Origin: Rickettsiales bacterium
GTDB lineage: Bacteria > Pseudomonadota > Alphaproteobacteria > Rickettsiales > JAJNBL01
Direction: 5' to 3'
NCBI GenBank assembly: GCA_021156175.1
Contig: JAJNBL010000011.1
Location: forward strand, 1 to 43,573
Length of the DNA: 43,573 nucleotides
The stretch's first letter is position 1. Each line of letters begins with the position of its first letter. The notes beneath the pieces are model-generated. The model had not been told where the DNA came from, made no database searches, and saw only the letters and a list, made by a program, of their open reading frames with translations. Shown one piece after another: positions 8,244 through 17,226 of the stretch. A program made the position numbers and the translations under genes.

Positions 8244-9167
8244 ATGGAGCGCCGGCCTATCTTCGTATTGGGAGCAGAAGGGCAGGTGGGCAGCGCGCTG
8301 ATGCAGCTGTTGGGCGATAAGGGAATCGGATTTTCCCGAGCGCAAGCAGACCTTACTCAAGCCGATGCAATTATAGCGTTAATTCAACAACATAACCCAG
8401 AAGCGGTAATCAATGCGGCGGCCTATACAGCCGTCGATAAAGCAGAGTCCGAGCCAGAACTCGCGCGGATAATCAACGCGACAACGCCTGGGAAAATCGC
8501 CGAATATTGCAGCGCTCAAGGTATAATCTTTATTCATTATTCCACCGACTATGTCTTCTCAGGGAAGGGCGACCGCCCCTGGAAAGAAGATGATGCAACA
8601 GCGCCGTTAAATACCTATGGAAAGACGAAACGTGAAGGCGAAGAGCTTATCGAAAGAACGGGCGGGAACTATCTGATTTTCCGCACTTCTTGGGTCTATG
8701 ATGGTTTTCGGAAAAACTTCCTGACCACCATGCTGAACTTGGGAAAAGATCGGGAAGCCCTAAAGGTGGTTAATGACCAATTTGGCGCGCCGACGTATGC
8801 TCCCCATCTGGCCGAGGCGACACTTGAAGCGCTTGAAAATGCTAAAGAATCTTCTCCATTCCCCAGCGGAATTTATCACCTTTGCGGGGGCGGGATAACG
8901 AACTGGCATGAATTTGCGTGCGAGATCTTTGCTAAGGCAAAAGAGAACTATATTTCGCTAAAAATCAATCAGTTAGCAGGCATTTCTTCCACGGAATATC
9001 CAACGCCAGCAGCACGTCCCCCCAATTCCCGGATGGATTGCTCCCGCGCCTTCGCGCTTTTGGGCGTTCAGCTCCCATCCTGGCAAGAAGGGTTAACTGC
9101 ATGCTTTAAAGCATTGTATGAAAAGGATTCTTTACTCAAAAAGAGCGTGCTTAGTTGGTGGGGGTAA
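8244..9167 (+). CDS. rfbD: dTDP-4-dehydrorhamnose reductase
   Basis: RmlD performs the final NAD(P)H-dependent reduction to dTDP-L-rhamnose. The protein has the GxxGxxG motif (GAEGQVGS, 10-17), STDYVF at 100-105 and the YxxxK pair Tyr125/Lys129; 307 aa is a usual length. The gene starts four bases after rfbA. The epimerase gene rfbC, which normally accompanies this set, is not in the window. The last 17 bases overlap tail-to-tail with the secreted-protein gene on the other strand. Confidence 0.96.
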   Translation: MERRPIFVLGAEGQVGSALMQLLGDKGIGFSRAQADLTQADAIIALIQQHNPEAVINAAAYTAVDKAESEPELARIINATTPGKIAEYCSAQGIIFIHYSTDYVFSGKGDRPWKEDDATAPLNTYGKTKREGEELIERTGGNYLIFRTSWVYDGFRKNFLTTMLNLGKDREALKVVNDQFGAPTYAPHLAEATLEALENAKESSPFPSGIYHLCGGGITNWHEFACEIFAKAKENYISLKINQLAGISSTEYPTPAARPPNSRMDCSRAFALLGVQLPSWQEGLTACFKALYEKDSLLKKSVLSWWG

Positions 9168-9567
9168 CGGGTTTCGGATTAGGGCAGACAAACACTTCTC
9201 GCACCGCATCCAACAGCCCTTTATAGGCTTCATTGTTTATATCTTCGGGATGGGTTTTGACCCAGTGCTGATACGCAAGCGCCACATGGTCACTGTTCAT
9301 GCTGTCCGGGATGCACGCAATTTGTGCATGTTTTTCCGATTTCCCATCCTGATACCCTAGCTGATACCCATTTAAAATCCCATACATTAACCCCTTGCAT
9401 AAGCCGGTATCAAATCCATCTTTCGCATTCGGAGAGCGTTCTTTGGGCTTTTTGGAGAAGGTGAGGTAGGTTGCGCAGTAACGGACCATATCCTGATTCG
9501 TAAAGCCTTCAGCCCATGCACCAACAGGTAAGGCCATCAAAATGAATAATAAAACACACCGTCGCAT
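9151..9567 (-). CDS. Secreted Rap1a/Tai-family immunity-like protein
   Basis: I place the start at the ATG at 9567 because GGGAG lies seven bases upstream and the resulting 138-aa protein opens with a clear Sec signal peptide (MRRCVLLFILMALPVGAWA). Longer starts would put 20 odd residues ahead of it. The mature part has four well-spaced cysteines in the contexts MVRYC, GLCKGLMYG, ACIPDS and VFVCP, plus the HPEDINNEA helix. This is the pattern of the Rap1a/Tai family, known as periplasmic immunity proteins against type VI amidase effectors, although many members are standalone. No amidase or type VI gene is nearby, so an immunity role here is unproven. Confidence 0.72.
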   Translation of the reverse strand: MRRCVLLFILMALPVGAWAEGFTNQDMVRYCATYLTFSKKPKERSPNAKDGFDTGLCKGLMYGILNGYQLGYQDGKSEKHAQIACIPDSMNSDHVALAYQHWVKTHPEDINNEAYKGLLDAVREVFVCPNPKPVTPTN

Positions 9568-9800
9568 AATAATCTCCCTATTTAAAATATATACCATTAT
9601 GGTAAAGAAGCCCCTAAGCTTGAGCATAAAATCCGTATAATTAGAGGGTTTATAGCCAAATAGAAAAGCAACCGGGAATTGCCATTTTGTAAAATCCCTT
9701 GAGAACCCACCGCTTTTTTCTGAGGGTTATGCAATTGTTAATACTTATCGTGTTTACTGGTAATAGTAGGGCGTGAACGGATGGTTAAAGACTAAGGAAT

Positions 9801-10361
9801 ATGACAAATTTTCTCGATCCAAAACGGCAGTTTACGTTAGGTGCACAAGGGACGCAGGATTTCTTGCGCGAAGAGGTGATTTCCAAGCATCTGACGCGCG
9901 GGCATATGGATCTCTTCCGTATTATGCAGGAAACGGGATTTGATCCCAAAACTCCCCTAAATTTCGAGGGCATTGATCCTACAATACTGAATCAAATGAA
10001 TTTCCGTTTTATCCCACTTGAGGGCAAGCAATTTTCTGAAGAACAATTGCCTGTGCTGGTTGAGAAATTGCATAATGGAGAGGTGGTTCTAGAAGGACTT
10101 AACTTCGGAGATGCTACGATTGGAGAGCAGGGAGTTAGCTTGGATTTTAAAGGGTGTGTTTTCAAAGAATGTGATTTTTCCAAAGTGAAATTTATCAATG
10201 TGGATCTTAGGGATACTATTTTTGAGAAATGCAAACTCCCGCCTGCACGAAATTTTTCAAATGTGGCGATAGGCGGAGATACCTTCCCCGATACGAAAGT
10301 CGGGAAGGAATTGAATCGTGCGCTCCAAGGGCGTTCAAGCGGGGAAGAAAGAACGATCTAG
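9801..10361 (+). CDS. Protein with a short pentapeptide-repeat-like segment, 186 aa
   Basis: The C-terminal half carries consecutive five-residue steps with Phe/Leu at the centre (LDFKGCVFKECDFSKVKF, then VDLRDTIFEKCKL at about residues 114-147), the pattern of right-handed pentapeptide-repeat helices. The N-terminal 100 residues look like a separate helical domain. No signal peptide is present. The ATG is preceded by aaggaat. Pentapeptide proteins have varied roles, and nothing in the neighbourhood assigns one. It stands alone between the Rap1a-like gene and the guaD operon, facing guaD. Confidence 0.75.
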   Translation: MTNFLDPKRQFTLGAQGTQDFLREEVISKHLTRGHMDLFRIMQETGFDPKTPLNFEGIDPTILNQMNFRFIPLEGKQFSEEQLPVLVEKLHNGEVVLEGLNFGDATIGEQGVSLDFKGCVFKECDFSKVKFINVDLRDTIFEKCKLPPARNFSNVAIGGDTFPDTKVGKELNRALQGRSSGEERTI

Positions 10362-10406
10362 GTGGTGTCGCCTCAATGATCCCGATTAATGATTCCGTGT
10401 GCAAGT

Positions 10407-10877
10407 TTAATAAGGTGTTTTGTCTTGCTTATCTTTCCATAAAGCGAAGGATTTGACAGCTTCTTCACAAGGAAGAGCATAAAAGGGCAACAAACGCTTT
10501 TCCATGGGCAAAGCCAATTCCTGGTAAATCTCTTTATCATTAAAACCAATATTAGCGGCATCTTCTCGCGTATTGGCATAATAAACCGCATCCAGATGCG
10601 ACCAGTATATAGCACCTAAGCACATCGGACAGGGTTCACAGGATGTATAGAGTATACAACCTTTCAGGTGGAATGTTCCCAATGTTTTAGAGGCATGCCG
10701 AATTGCTGTTATTTCGGCATGAGCAGTAGGATCGGAACTGGCAATCACGCGGTTCCAGCCCTCAGCAATAATTTTTCCATCTTTCACTATAACGGCTCCG
10801 AAAGGTCCGCCTTCGCCTCGTTCCATATATTTAATGGCTAAGCTTGATGCATGTTTAAGAAAGTTTTGATGATCCAT
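10407..10877 (-). CDS. guaD: Guanine deaminase-like cytidine-deaminase-fold enzyme
   Basis: The zinc motif is intact: His53-Ala-Glu55 and Cys83/Cys86 in the context TSCEPCPMCLGAIYWS. The IYWS after the second motif, the AANIGFNDKEIYQEL segment and the length of 156 aa match the Bacillus-type guanine deaminase GuaD, which converts guanine to xanthine, better than the tRNA adenosine deaminase TadA. The gene lies 18 bp after dgt on the same strand, so both may be co-transcribed; together they would act on guanine nucleotides and bases. TadA cannot be fully excluded without alignment. Confidence 0.8.
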   Translation of the reverse strand: MDHQNFLKHASSLAIKYMERGEGGPFGAVIVKDGKIIAEGWNRVIASSDPTAHAEITAIRHASKTLGTFHLKGCILYTSCEPCPMCLGAIYWSHLDAVYYANTREDAANIGFNDKEIYQELALPMEKRLLPFYALPCEEAVKSFALWKDKQDKTPY

Positions 10878-10895
10878 GACCTATACCAAGGATTA

Positions 10896-12167
10896 TTACC
10901 CTTTATAATCCATATTAAATAATCGCTTATGCTCTTCAATTGCAAAACGATCGGTCATGCCTGCAATAAAATGGGCGATGGTTTCTGCGCGTGCTTCTGC
11001 CGTTTTGGCCGCGATTGCTTTATTCCGCCATTCGGTGGGTAGGCACTCAGGCTTCTCAAAAAGTCGGGTAAAGATTTCCTGGACAACGCTGCTCGCCTTG
11101 GTGGTCATCCGGCAAATACGGTAATGGCGATACATATGCTCCATCAGAAAGCTTTTGATCTCCAGGTTTTGCTTATGCAATTTTGCAGAGAAGCTCACCA
11201 ACGCATGCGGCAGCGCGCGCACATCATCGGCATGCGAAATTTTCGTGGCTTTCGCACGGCGCGTGGTTTCTTGGATCACGTCATGGATCATGCGGCTGAT
11301 CATCCGACGGATTGCCTCATGAATAATGCGGTCACGTTCAAGATTCGGATAGGCCTGCTTCACTTCGCGGAAAATTTCACCCACAAACGGTAGCGGATAA
11401 AGATCCTCTAATGTAAATAATCCTGCGCGAAGTCCATCATCCAAATCATGATTATTATAGGCGATATCATCTGCAATGGCGGCGACCTGCGCTTCTGCGG
11501 AAGGAAAACGATCCAGCGCCAAATCGAATTTTTTATTATACACTGCAATCGCTTTGGGCAATTTTCCCGAATAGCGTTTAATATCGCGATTCTTGCCCGT
11601 CAGAGGCCCATTATGCTTAAGTACGCCCTCAAGCGTTTCCCAGGTGAGGTTTAACCCATCGAAATGCGCGTAATGCTGTTCTAGCTGCGTAATCACGACA
11701 AGGGTTTGCGCGTTATGATCAAAGCCGCCATAAAGTTCCATCGCGGTATCGAGCGCTTCTTCGCCCGCATGGCCAAACGGCGGATGGCCAAGATCATGTG
11801 CAAGCGCTAAGCCTTCCGTTAAATCTTCATCCAGCCGGAGCAATCGTGCAATGGAGCGCGCAATCTGTGCGACCTCTAAACTATGGGTTAGCCGTGTGCG
11901 GTAATGATCGCCTTCATGGTTCACAAATACTTGGGTTTTATATTCCAAACGACGGAACGCCGTGCTGTGGATGATCCGGTCGCAATCCCTGCGGAAAGCC
12001 GAGCGATGCGTATCTTCTTTCTCTTTATGCACACGCCCGCGGGTGTCGCACGCGCGCGAAGCATAAGAAACCAGTCCCTGTTCTAAAACAGGAGCCGGTT
12101 CCTTGGAAAATGAAGTACGTTGGGTGGTAGTGGTTTGTGGTTTTTTTGCGGTACGTGTAGAGGGCAT
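10896..12167 (-). CDS. dgt: dGTP triphosphohydrolase-like HD protein
   Basis: HD-domain enzymes of this family cleave dNTPs to nucleoside and triphosphate, controlling dNTP pools. The protein has the metal motif His95 (RTRLTHS) and His124-Asp125 (LAHDLGHPPFGH), plus the family signatures DCDRIIHSTAFRRLEYKTQV upstream and DDIAYNNHDLDD downstream. It is 423 aa, with an N-terminal tail of about 30 residues rich in Thr, Gln and Lys. The start ATG sits seven bases after the stop of the upstream 110-aa gene; GGAGGAAG lies within that gene's end. Operon order on the minus strand is unknown gene, dgt, guaD. Confidence 0.95.
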   Translation of the reverse strand: MPSTRTAKKPQTTTTQRTSFSKEPAPVLEQGLVSYASRACDTRGRVHKEKEDTHRSAFRRDCDRIIHSTAFRRLEYKTQVFVNHEGDHYRTRLTHSLEVAQIARSIARLLRLDEDLTEGLALAHDLGHPPFGHAGEEALDTAMELYGGFDHNAQTLVVITQLEQHYAHFDGLNLTWETLEGVLKHNGPLTGKNRDIKRYSGKLPKAIAVYNKKFDLALDRFPSAEAQVAAIADDIAYNNHDLDDGLRAGLFTLEDLYPLPFVGEIFREVKQAYPNLERDRIIHEAIRRMISRMIHDVIQETTRRAKATKISHADDVRALPHALVSFSAKLHKQNLEIKSFLMEHMYRHYRICRMTTKASSVVQEIFTRLFEKPECLPTEWRNKAIAAKTAEARAETIAHFIAGMTDRFAIEEHKRLFNMDYKG

Positions 12168-12174
12168 AATGCGG

Positions 12175-12507
12175 TTATACTTCCTCCGGGAAGGTAAATG
12201 TACGTCGCGGTTCAGGCGAAGTTCCTGTCCGCCCTAATGCTGCAATACGCTCAATTTGTTCTACGGCATGCGCATAACGGAAAGCGGAATAACCCGGCTC
12301 TTCCTGCTGTTGGTGAAGCGAAAGCACCGCTTCACCTGAAAGGAGCGGTACATCGCGCGGAAGGTCATTGCGCCCGCGAGTAGGCAAACGCATTACATTC
12401 GCATCATCCACAAAAAGTGGCATGCGCTGGTTGTTTTCTTGGCGTGGGCGTTTTTTGGATTGATCGGCATCAGTGCCAGTCATGGGATTCGGAGCATCAA
12501 CAAGCAT
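12175..12507 (-). CDS. Disordered protein of unknown function leading the dgt operon, 110 aa
   Basis: I do not recognise this protein. It is rich in Pro, Arg, Gln and Glu, with no membrane segment, and a single likely helix at about residues 70-92 (YAHAVEQIERIAAL). A strong ggaggtg ribosome-binding site precedes the ATG and its stop lies seven bases before dgt, so it is very likely expressed with dgt. In many Alphaproteobacteria the gene next to dgt encodes an iron-sulfur A-type carrier; this protein lacks the cysteines for that. Confidence 0.7.
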   Translation of the reverse strand: MLVDAPNPMTGTDADQSKKRPRQENNQRMPLFVDDANVMRLPTRGRNDLPRDVPLLSGEAVLSLHQQQEEPGYSAFRYAHAVEQIERIAALGRTGTSPEPRRTFTFPEEV

Positions 12508-12525
12508 AGGGGCACCTCCGGTTTT

Positions 12526-12553
12526 AATAGTTCATAAACGTATATTAACTATT
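12526..12553. promoter_or_regulatory. Inverted repeat in a divergent promoter region
   Basis: AATAGTT (12526-12532) and AACTATT (12547-12553) form a perfect 7-bp inverted repeat between two divergently read genes. It could be an operator, but no partner regulator is evident. Confidence 0.3.
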
Positions 12554-12624
12554 GCTTTACATCCTAGCAGCTTATACAAAAAAATGCAACTAGAGATCTC
12601 AAAAGAAATAAGGAGGAAGCTATC

Positions 12625-13083
12625 ATGAAAATGTCCCCTGAACGTATTGAACGCGTAGCAGAAGATATTATGCAAAAAGCGGGTTTTACGCTGGAGCAGT
12701 ATTTTTACAAGCATCGTCAAGATGCCGATGCCGTGCGGGCGAATTTGGTTGAGAAACTGACATTCGCGATTGAAGAAATGCATGAGGCAGGGGAGGCGAT
12801 TTCGCAGGTGTTCGAGCCGATGATGAAAGTTTTGAGCGTAATTGTGGAGGACGAAAAAGGCTCTCCAAGCCTCTCCTTAAGCTATGAGGCGGTTCGGAAA
12901 ATCATCTATTCCCACCAGGCGGCCTATGTGAACAGTGAGGGGTTCTTCGAGGAACACCGCAGGCTTTACGAGAATGTCTCCGCCCGCACCCAGGAGCTTA
13001 TCACCAAGAAAATGGTGCAACAGCTTGTCCGCGATACGGTATTTTTGAAGAAGAAATTTCGGATTTTGGAGCGGGTGGTCTAG
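12625..13083 (+). CDS. Helical protein of unknown function, 152 aa
   Basis: The gene has a near-ideal Shine-Dalgarno (aaggagg) ten bases before its ATG, so translation is well supported. The protein is charged, strongly helical and lacks a signal peptide, membrane segment or cysteines. I see no motif that assigns a family. It is transcribed away from the dgt operon, sharing a 117-bp divergent control region, and is followed tail-to-tail by a small unknown minus-strand gene. Confidence 0.75.
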   Translation: MKMSPERIERVAEDIMQKAGFTLEQYFYKHRQDADAVRANLVEKLTFAIEEMHEAGEAISQVFEPMMKVLSVIVEDEKGSPSLSLSYEAVRKIIYSHQAAYVNSEGFFEEHRRLYENVSARTQELITKKMVQQLVRDTVFLKKKFRILERVV

Positions 13084-13099
13084 AATTATCTATTGATTC

Positions 13100-13396
13100 T
13101 TAGCGATGCCAACTTCCGCCTGTTGCTTTTGGTCCTTCTTCAAAACGTGCCCGAATTGTGGCGAGCTTTTTCTTCTGTTCATCTTGAGGTGGATGTTGAG
13201 CGAAAGATGCCTCTGTTTTCTGATGGGGATGAGCTATGAAGGAAACCTCTTCATATGAAGACATTAGTGTACGTTCAGTTTGTGGGCTCTTTAGGTTAAT
13301 ATCACTTCTACGCTGTATTACTACGGTAGGCTTTGATGGCTTTTGCTCCTGCTCAATAGGTTTTGAGGGTAACGCTTGTGATGCTGCTGGAACCAT
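13100..13396 (-). CDS. Small disordered protein of unknown function, 98 aa (tentative)
   Basis: The protein is low in hydrophobic residues and rich in Gln, Pro, Lys and Ser, hence likely disordered. The C-terminal piece KKLATIRARFEEGPKATGG could be a short helix. No ribosome-binding site is convincing. It is kept because no other gene fits in the 480-bp gap before kdsD and the composition resembles the disordered tail regions of other unknown proteins in this window. It may not be a gene. Confidence 0.4.
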   Translation of the reverse strand: MVPAASQALPSKPIEQEQKPSKPTVVIQRRSDINLKSPQTERTLMSSYEEVSFIAHPHQKTEASFAQHPPQDEQKKKLATIRARFEEGPKATGGSWHR

Positions 13397-13572
13397 AGAA
13401 AGAATTTGAGCAGTTTTAAATCAGGACCGACTGATACTAATATGTCAATTAATAACAGCCTATCATCACGGATGTTCTAGATTATAAAAGAGATTTCACT
13501 AGGACATACTCCCAGAATATGATAAAATCGCCTATCCCTTTGCAATAGCAAAGGAAAATCAATAGGTTGACC

Positions 13573-14577
13573 ATGTCCGCAGTGTTAAAGAAATTAGAGC
13601 TTATGCCCCACGACCTTTCCCATGAGAAAGCCGATATTGCGGCCGGCCGTGCCGTTCTTGCCAAAGAAATCGAGGGATTACAGGCACTAAGCGATGCGTT
13701 GGATGGTAAATTCTCCGCCTTTGTGGATTTGCTCTACCAGGCAAAAGGCAAAGTCATCGTCAGCGGTATGGGAAAAAGCGGCCATATTGCGCGGAAAATC
13801 GCAGCAACCCTGGCTTCTACCGGAACTCCCGCCTTCTTTATCCACCCAGGCGAAGCAAGCCACGGGGATTTGGGCATGCTCTCTAAAGATGACGTCGTTA
13901 TTCTCCTCTCTAATTCCGGGGAAACTGCGGAACTTCGCGATATCATGAACTTCACCCGCCGTTTTGGCATTCCGCTGGTCGGGATGGCGCGGCGCAAGAG
14001 TTCGGCATTGGTCGAGGCGGCTGATATTGGGATTGTACTGCCGGAGATTCCGGAAGCTTCTCCCGTAGGCGCTCCTACGACCTCTACCACCATGATGCTC
14101 GCTTTAGGCGATGCGGTGGCGATGGCACTATTGGAGCGCAAAGGCTTCACGAAAGCGGATTTTGGGGACCTCCACCCAGGTGGAAAGCTCGGCCAGGCGT
14201 TCACTAAAGTTGAAAATCTGATGCATAGCGGAAAGGAACTGCCGCTTGTATCCGAATCTACCGTGATGTCCGAGGTGCTGTTGGAAATAACCTCTAAGCG
14301 CTTTGGTTGTACGGGGGTGGTGGATGCGAAGGGAGTGCTTGTGGGTATCATCACAGATGGTGACTTGCGCCGCCATATGGGCAAGGATTTACTGACCACT
14401 GCTGCATCCGACGTGATGACCAAAAATCCGCGTACCGTTTCTTCCCATGCGCTTGCATCATTGGCGCTGAATATCATGCAGGAAAAAACGATTACGAGCT
14501 TGCTAGTGGTGGATGAAAAAAACACTCCGCAGGGTATATTGCATATTCATGATATTTTGCGGGCTGGAGTTATTTAA
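13573..14577 (+). CDS. kdsD: Arabinose-5-phosphate isomerase (KdsD/KpsF)
   Basis: This enzyme interconverts ribulose-5-phosphate and arabinose-5-phosphate, the first step to KDO for LPS inner core. The N-terminal SIS sugar-isomerase domain has GMGKSGHIARKIAATLASTG and HPGEASHGDLGM, followed by LSNSGET; two CBS domains occupy the last 130 residues (VMTKNPRTV in the second). I use the ATG at 13573; a TTG two codons earlier is also possible. The gene leads directly into lptC-lptA-lptB, linking KDO supply with LPS export as in many Alphaproteobacteria. Confidence 0.96.
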   Translation: MSAVLKKLELMPHDLSHEKADIAAGRAVLAKEIEGLQALSDALDGKFSAFVDLLYQAKGKVIVSGMGKSGHIARKIAATLASTGTPAFFIHPGEASHGDLGMLSKDDVVILLSNSGETAELRDIMNFTRRFGIPLVGMARRKSSALVEAADIGIVLPEIPEASPVGAPTTSTTMMLALGDAVAMALLERKGFTKADFGDLHPGGKLGQAFTKVENLMHSGKELPLVSESTVMSEVLLEITSKRFGCTGVVDAKGVLVGIITDGDLRRHMGKDLLTTAASDVMTKNPRTVSSHALASLALNIMQEKTITSLLVVDEKNTPQGILHIHDILRAGVI

Positions 14578-14604
14578 CTCCTTGTTCTGATCTTAAGAAG
14601 ATTT

Positions 14605-15249
14605 ATGGCCAATCGCTCTCTTTATCCTGCTGCTTTGCTCTCTCGTGCCCGTGCGATTGCACGGCTGAAATGGAGCTTGGTGGGATTTGCAGGTTTGTTG
14701 CTATTAGCACTCGTGCTGTGGCCCCTCATTAATCGTACAGGCGACGATGCAAGCACGCGCCTAACCTTCACAAGCATTGTGCCTTCGGATGTTGATTCAG
14801 AAAAACCCGGATCGGTAATGTTAAATCCCCACTTCCAGGGCGTTGATAAGCGTAACCGTCCGTTTAATGTGATGGCAGAGCGCGCCTATCAAGAGGGCGA
14901 AGACAAAGTGCTGTTAAGCAGCATGAAAGCGAAAATGGTTGCCGATAATAAAGGCTGGTATACACTGGAAGCCGATACCGCGCATTTTTATATTTCCCGC
15001 AAAACGATGGATGTGATGGGCGCGGTGCATATTGCATCGGATACGAACATGGAATTAAACACGGAATCCCTTCATGTAAATATGGAGAATGGGACGATAT
15101 CCGGTGTTGAACTGATAACAATTAAATCTCCCGATGGTAAGTTGACAGCGCAAGGTGTTTCTGTCGAACGCGAAGCGAGCAAAATCCGTTTTGATGGCCG
15201 GGTGGAGCTCGTTTTATATCCTCCAAATCAGAAAAACAAAAAGCAATAA
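14605..15249 (+). CDS. lptC: LPS export protein LptC
   Basis: LptC is the bitopic inner-membrane component that passes LPS from LptBFG to the LptA bridge. The 214-aa protein has a single N-terminal membrane segment at about residues 22-42 after an Arg/Lys-rich stretch, then a periplasmic beta-jellyroll with the repeated pattern MVADNKGWYTLEADTAHF and a segment on DGKLTAQGVSVE typical of the family. A taagaag ribosome-binding site precedes the ATG. It lies 27 bp after kdsD and in the usual gene order before lptA. Confidence 0.92.
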   Translation: MANRSLYPAALLSRARAIARLKWSLVGFAGLLLLALVLWPLINRTGDDASTRLTFTSIVPSDVDSEKPGSVMLNPHFQGVDKRNRPFNVMAERAYQEGEDKVLLSSMKAKMVADNKGWYTLEADTAHFYISRKTMDVMGAVHIASDTNMELNTESLHVNMENGTISGVELITIKSPDGKLTAQGVSVEREASKIRFDGRVELVLYPPNQKNKKQ

Positions 15250-15315
15250 TACCGTAGTATTCGCCGGTAATTCGTGGTAGAAAATAAGAAGCCACTCACT
15301 TATAAAGAAAGTATC

Positions 15316-15894
15316 ATGAGGAAACTTCTTCTTTTTTCTGCGCTCGGATTGATCCTTATTTTGGGGTCGAGTACCGTTTCGCTTGCAGCTCCAACAGAAG
15401 ATCTTGTCACGCATGATTCATCACAGCCCTTGCATGTTGCAGCGGATAATCTCGTCGTATTACAAGAAAATAGCCGCGCCGTATTCACCGGGAATGTCGT
15501 TGCTTCCCAAGGGGAAATGGTTCTTAAGTCCGATAAGATGACCGTTTTTTATCGCAATGCCCAAGAGAGAAAAGCCGGACAGAATGCGATTGCCCGCGTG
15601 GATGTAGCCGGAAACGTATTGCTCACCACACCAAAAGAAAAAGCTTCTGGGAATCAGGGCTATTATGATGTCGATGGCAGCACCGTGAAACTCATGGGCG
15701 ATGTGGTGTTAAGCCAGGGAGAGACCGTGATTCGCGGGCAGGATTTGGTGTATAACGTCAAAACACGCCAAAGCAGTATTCAATCCGCTAAAGCGCCGCA
15801 AGGCCAGGTGAAACAAGGCAAAGACGGACGTGTCGAGATGTATATACCGAATGTCGAAGCGCTTGATAAAGATAAAAACAAGAAAAAACTGTAA
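15316..15894 (+). CDS. lptA: Periplasmic LPS-bridge protein LptA
   Basis: I choose the ATG at 15316, preceded by aaagaaag, because it gives a proper Sec signal peptide (about 24 residues ending SLAAPTEDL); a GTG at 15274 would add 14 residues ahead of it. The 192-aa protein has the OstA/LptA-fold pattern: [20 protein letters not shown], then [20 protein letters not shown] and later [19 protein letters not shown]. LptA polymerises across the periplasm and carries LPS from LptC to LptD. The C-terminus is Lys/Asp-rich. It is six bases upstream of lptB. Confidence 0.94.
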   Translation: MRKLLLFSALGLILILGSSTVSLAAPTEDLVTHDSSQPLHVAADNLVVLQENSRAVFTGNVVASQGEMVLKSDKMTVFYRNAQERKAGQNAIARVDVAGNVLLTTPKEKASGNQGYYDVDGSTVKLMGDVVLSQGETVIRGQDLVYNVKTRQSSIQSAKAPQGQVKQGKDGRVEMYIPNVEALDKDKNKKKL

Positions 15895-15899
15895 CAACG

Positions 15900-16676
15900 A
15901 TGCCAATAAAACAACCAGTCAAAGGCGGATTTGTTCCCCTCGTGTTGGAAGGGAAGGGTGGACTTATTGCCCAAAACCTTGGTAAGCGCTATGGCGGAAG
16001 ACCTGTCTTACGCGATATCAGCATATCGGTGCAGCGGGGTGAAGCGGTCGGGCTGTTAGGGCCAAACGGTGCGGGGAAAACTACAAGCTTCTATATCATC
16101 ACCGGTCTGATTGCTCCTGATATGGGAGAAATTACGCTTGATGGGCAAGATATCACGGAACTCCCGATGTATCGCCGCGCGCGGCTGGGCGTGGGTTACC
16201 TTCCGCAGGAATCCTCTATCTTCCGTGGCTTAAATGTTGAGCAAAATATCCTGGCGGTACTGGAAGTGGTTGAAACTGACCCTGAGCGCCGCGCAATACG
16301 ATTAGAAGAACTGCTTGCCGAATTCTCCGTTACCCATTTGCGTAAGACGCCAGCAATTGCACTTTCGGGAGGGGAACGTCGCCGCGTGGAAATTGCCCGT
16401 GCGCTTGCTTCTAATCCCTCTTTTATGCTTCTCGATGAGCCACTTGCAGGGATTGACCCCATTGCGGTCGGCGATATCCGTCAGCTGATTTCTCAGCTCA
16501 AAGATCGCAATATTGGGGTGCTAATCACGGACCATAACGTTCGCGAGACGCTCGAGATTGTCGATCGCGCGTATATCATCCACGAAGGAAAAGTGCTGAT
16601 GGAAGGATCGCCCAAAGAGATCGTGGGCAACCAGGATGTGCGGCGTGTTTACCTAGGCGAGAAGTTCAGTTTGTAA
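15900..16676 (+). CDS. lptB: LPS export ABC transporter ATPase LptB
   Basis: LptB powers LPS extraction from the inner membrane together with LptF and LptG. Walker A GPNGAGKT is at 54-61, the Q-loop Gln at 93, the signature LSGGE at 145-149, Walker B FMLLDE at 165-170 and the H-loop His at 202. The 258-aa protein has an extra N-terminal stretch of about 18 residues compared with the E. coli protein. In many Alphaproteobacteria rpoN follows; here the next gene is convergent nrdR, so the operon ends with lptB. A 5-bp hairpin (cgtag/ctacg) lies just downstream but lacks a T-run. Confidence 0.97.
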   Translation: MPIKQPVKGGFVPLVLEGKGGLIAQNLGKRYGGRPVLRDISISVQRGEAVGLLGPNGAGKTTSFYIITGLIAPDMGEITLDGQDITELPMYRRARLGVGYLPQESSIFRGLNVEQNILAVLEVVETDPERRAIRLEELLAEFSVTHLRKTPAIALSGGERRRVEIARALASNPSFMLLDEPLAGIDPIAVGDIRQLISQLKDRNIGVLITDHNVRETLEIVDRAYIIHEGKVLMEGSPKEIVGNQDVRRVYLGEKFSL

Positions 16677-16746
16677 GCGTAGTTAATCTACGTGCGCAGC
16701 CGCGAGTCTGAAGTACAACAATGCGTACGATCAAATGGGAAATGCT

Positions 16747-17202
16747 CTAGGACTTATTCCCCAACTGCTCCACAAGCGCTGCAAAATCTTTCACTTCTCG
16801 GAAATCACGATACACCGACGCAAAGCGGATATAAGCTACTTTATCAAGCTCCGCAAGCGCATCCATGACTTCTTTCCCGATACGTTCCGTTGGGATTTCT
16901 GTCTCGCCTAAGCTCTCAAGATTCCGCACGACATTATTGACAAGCATTTCCACTTGTTCCGGGGTCACAGGGCGTTTACGCACCGCAGTATTCACCGAAC
17001 GCACGAGCTTATCGCGATCAAACGGACGGCGTTCACCGGTTTTCTTCACCACAATCAATTCACGCAACTGGACGCGTTCAAACGTGGTAAAGCGGGAATC
17101 ACAGGAAGGGCAGAAACGACGGCGGCGAATGGCCGCATTATCCTCGGTCGGACGTGAGTCCTTCACTTGGGTATCGTCATTTCCACAAAAGGGACAGCGC
17201 AT
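16747..17202 (-). CDS. nrdR: Transcriptional repressor NrdR
   Basis: NrdR is a zinc-finger, ATP-cone regulator that represses ribonucleotide reductase genes. The zinc ribbon has Cys3, Cys6, Cys31 and Cys34; the ATP cone follows from about residue 49 ([16 protein letters not shown]). At 151 aa it is typical. It follows glyA by 24 bp on the same strand, an arrangement seen in many Alphaproteobacteria. No NrdR box is visible in the window. Confidence 0.97.
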   Translation of the reverse strand: MRCPFCGNDDTQVKDSRPTEDNAAIRRRRFCPSCDSRFTTFERVQLRELIVVKKTGERRPFDRDKLVRSVNTAVRKRPVTPEQVEMLVNNVVRNLESLGETEIPTERIGKEVMDALAELDKVAYIRFASVYRDFREVKDFAALVEQLGNKS

Positions 17203-17226
17203 CGCTCTGCTTTCCTATATCCAAGA

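Noticed and set aside
13734-14525. 263-aa minus-strand open frame
   Set aside because: It is antisense to kdsD, whose SIS and CBS domains are plain; the Ser-rich antisense product is typical of a shadow frame.
16677-16700. Hairpin cgtag/ctacg after lptB as terminator
   Set aside because: The stem has only five pairs and no T-run follows, so I do not call it.
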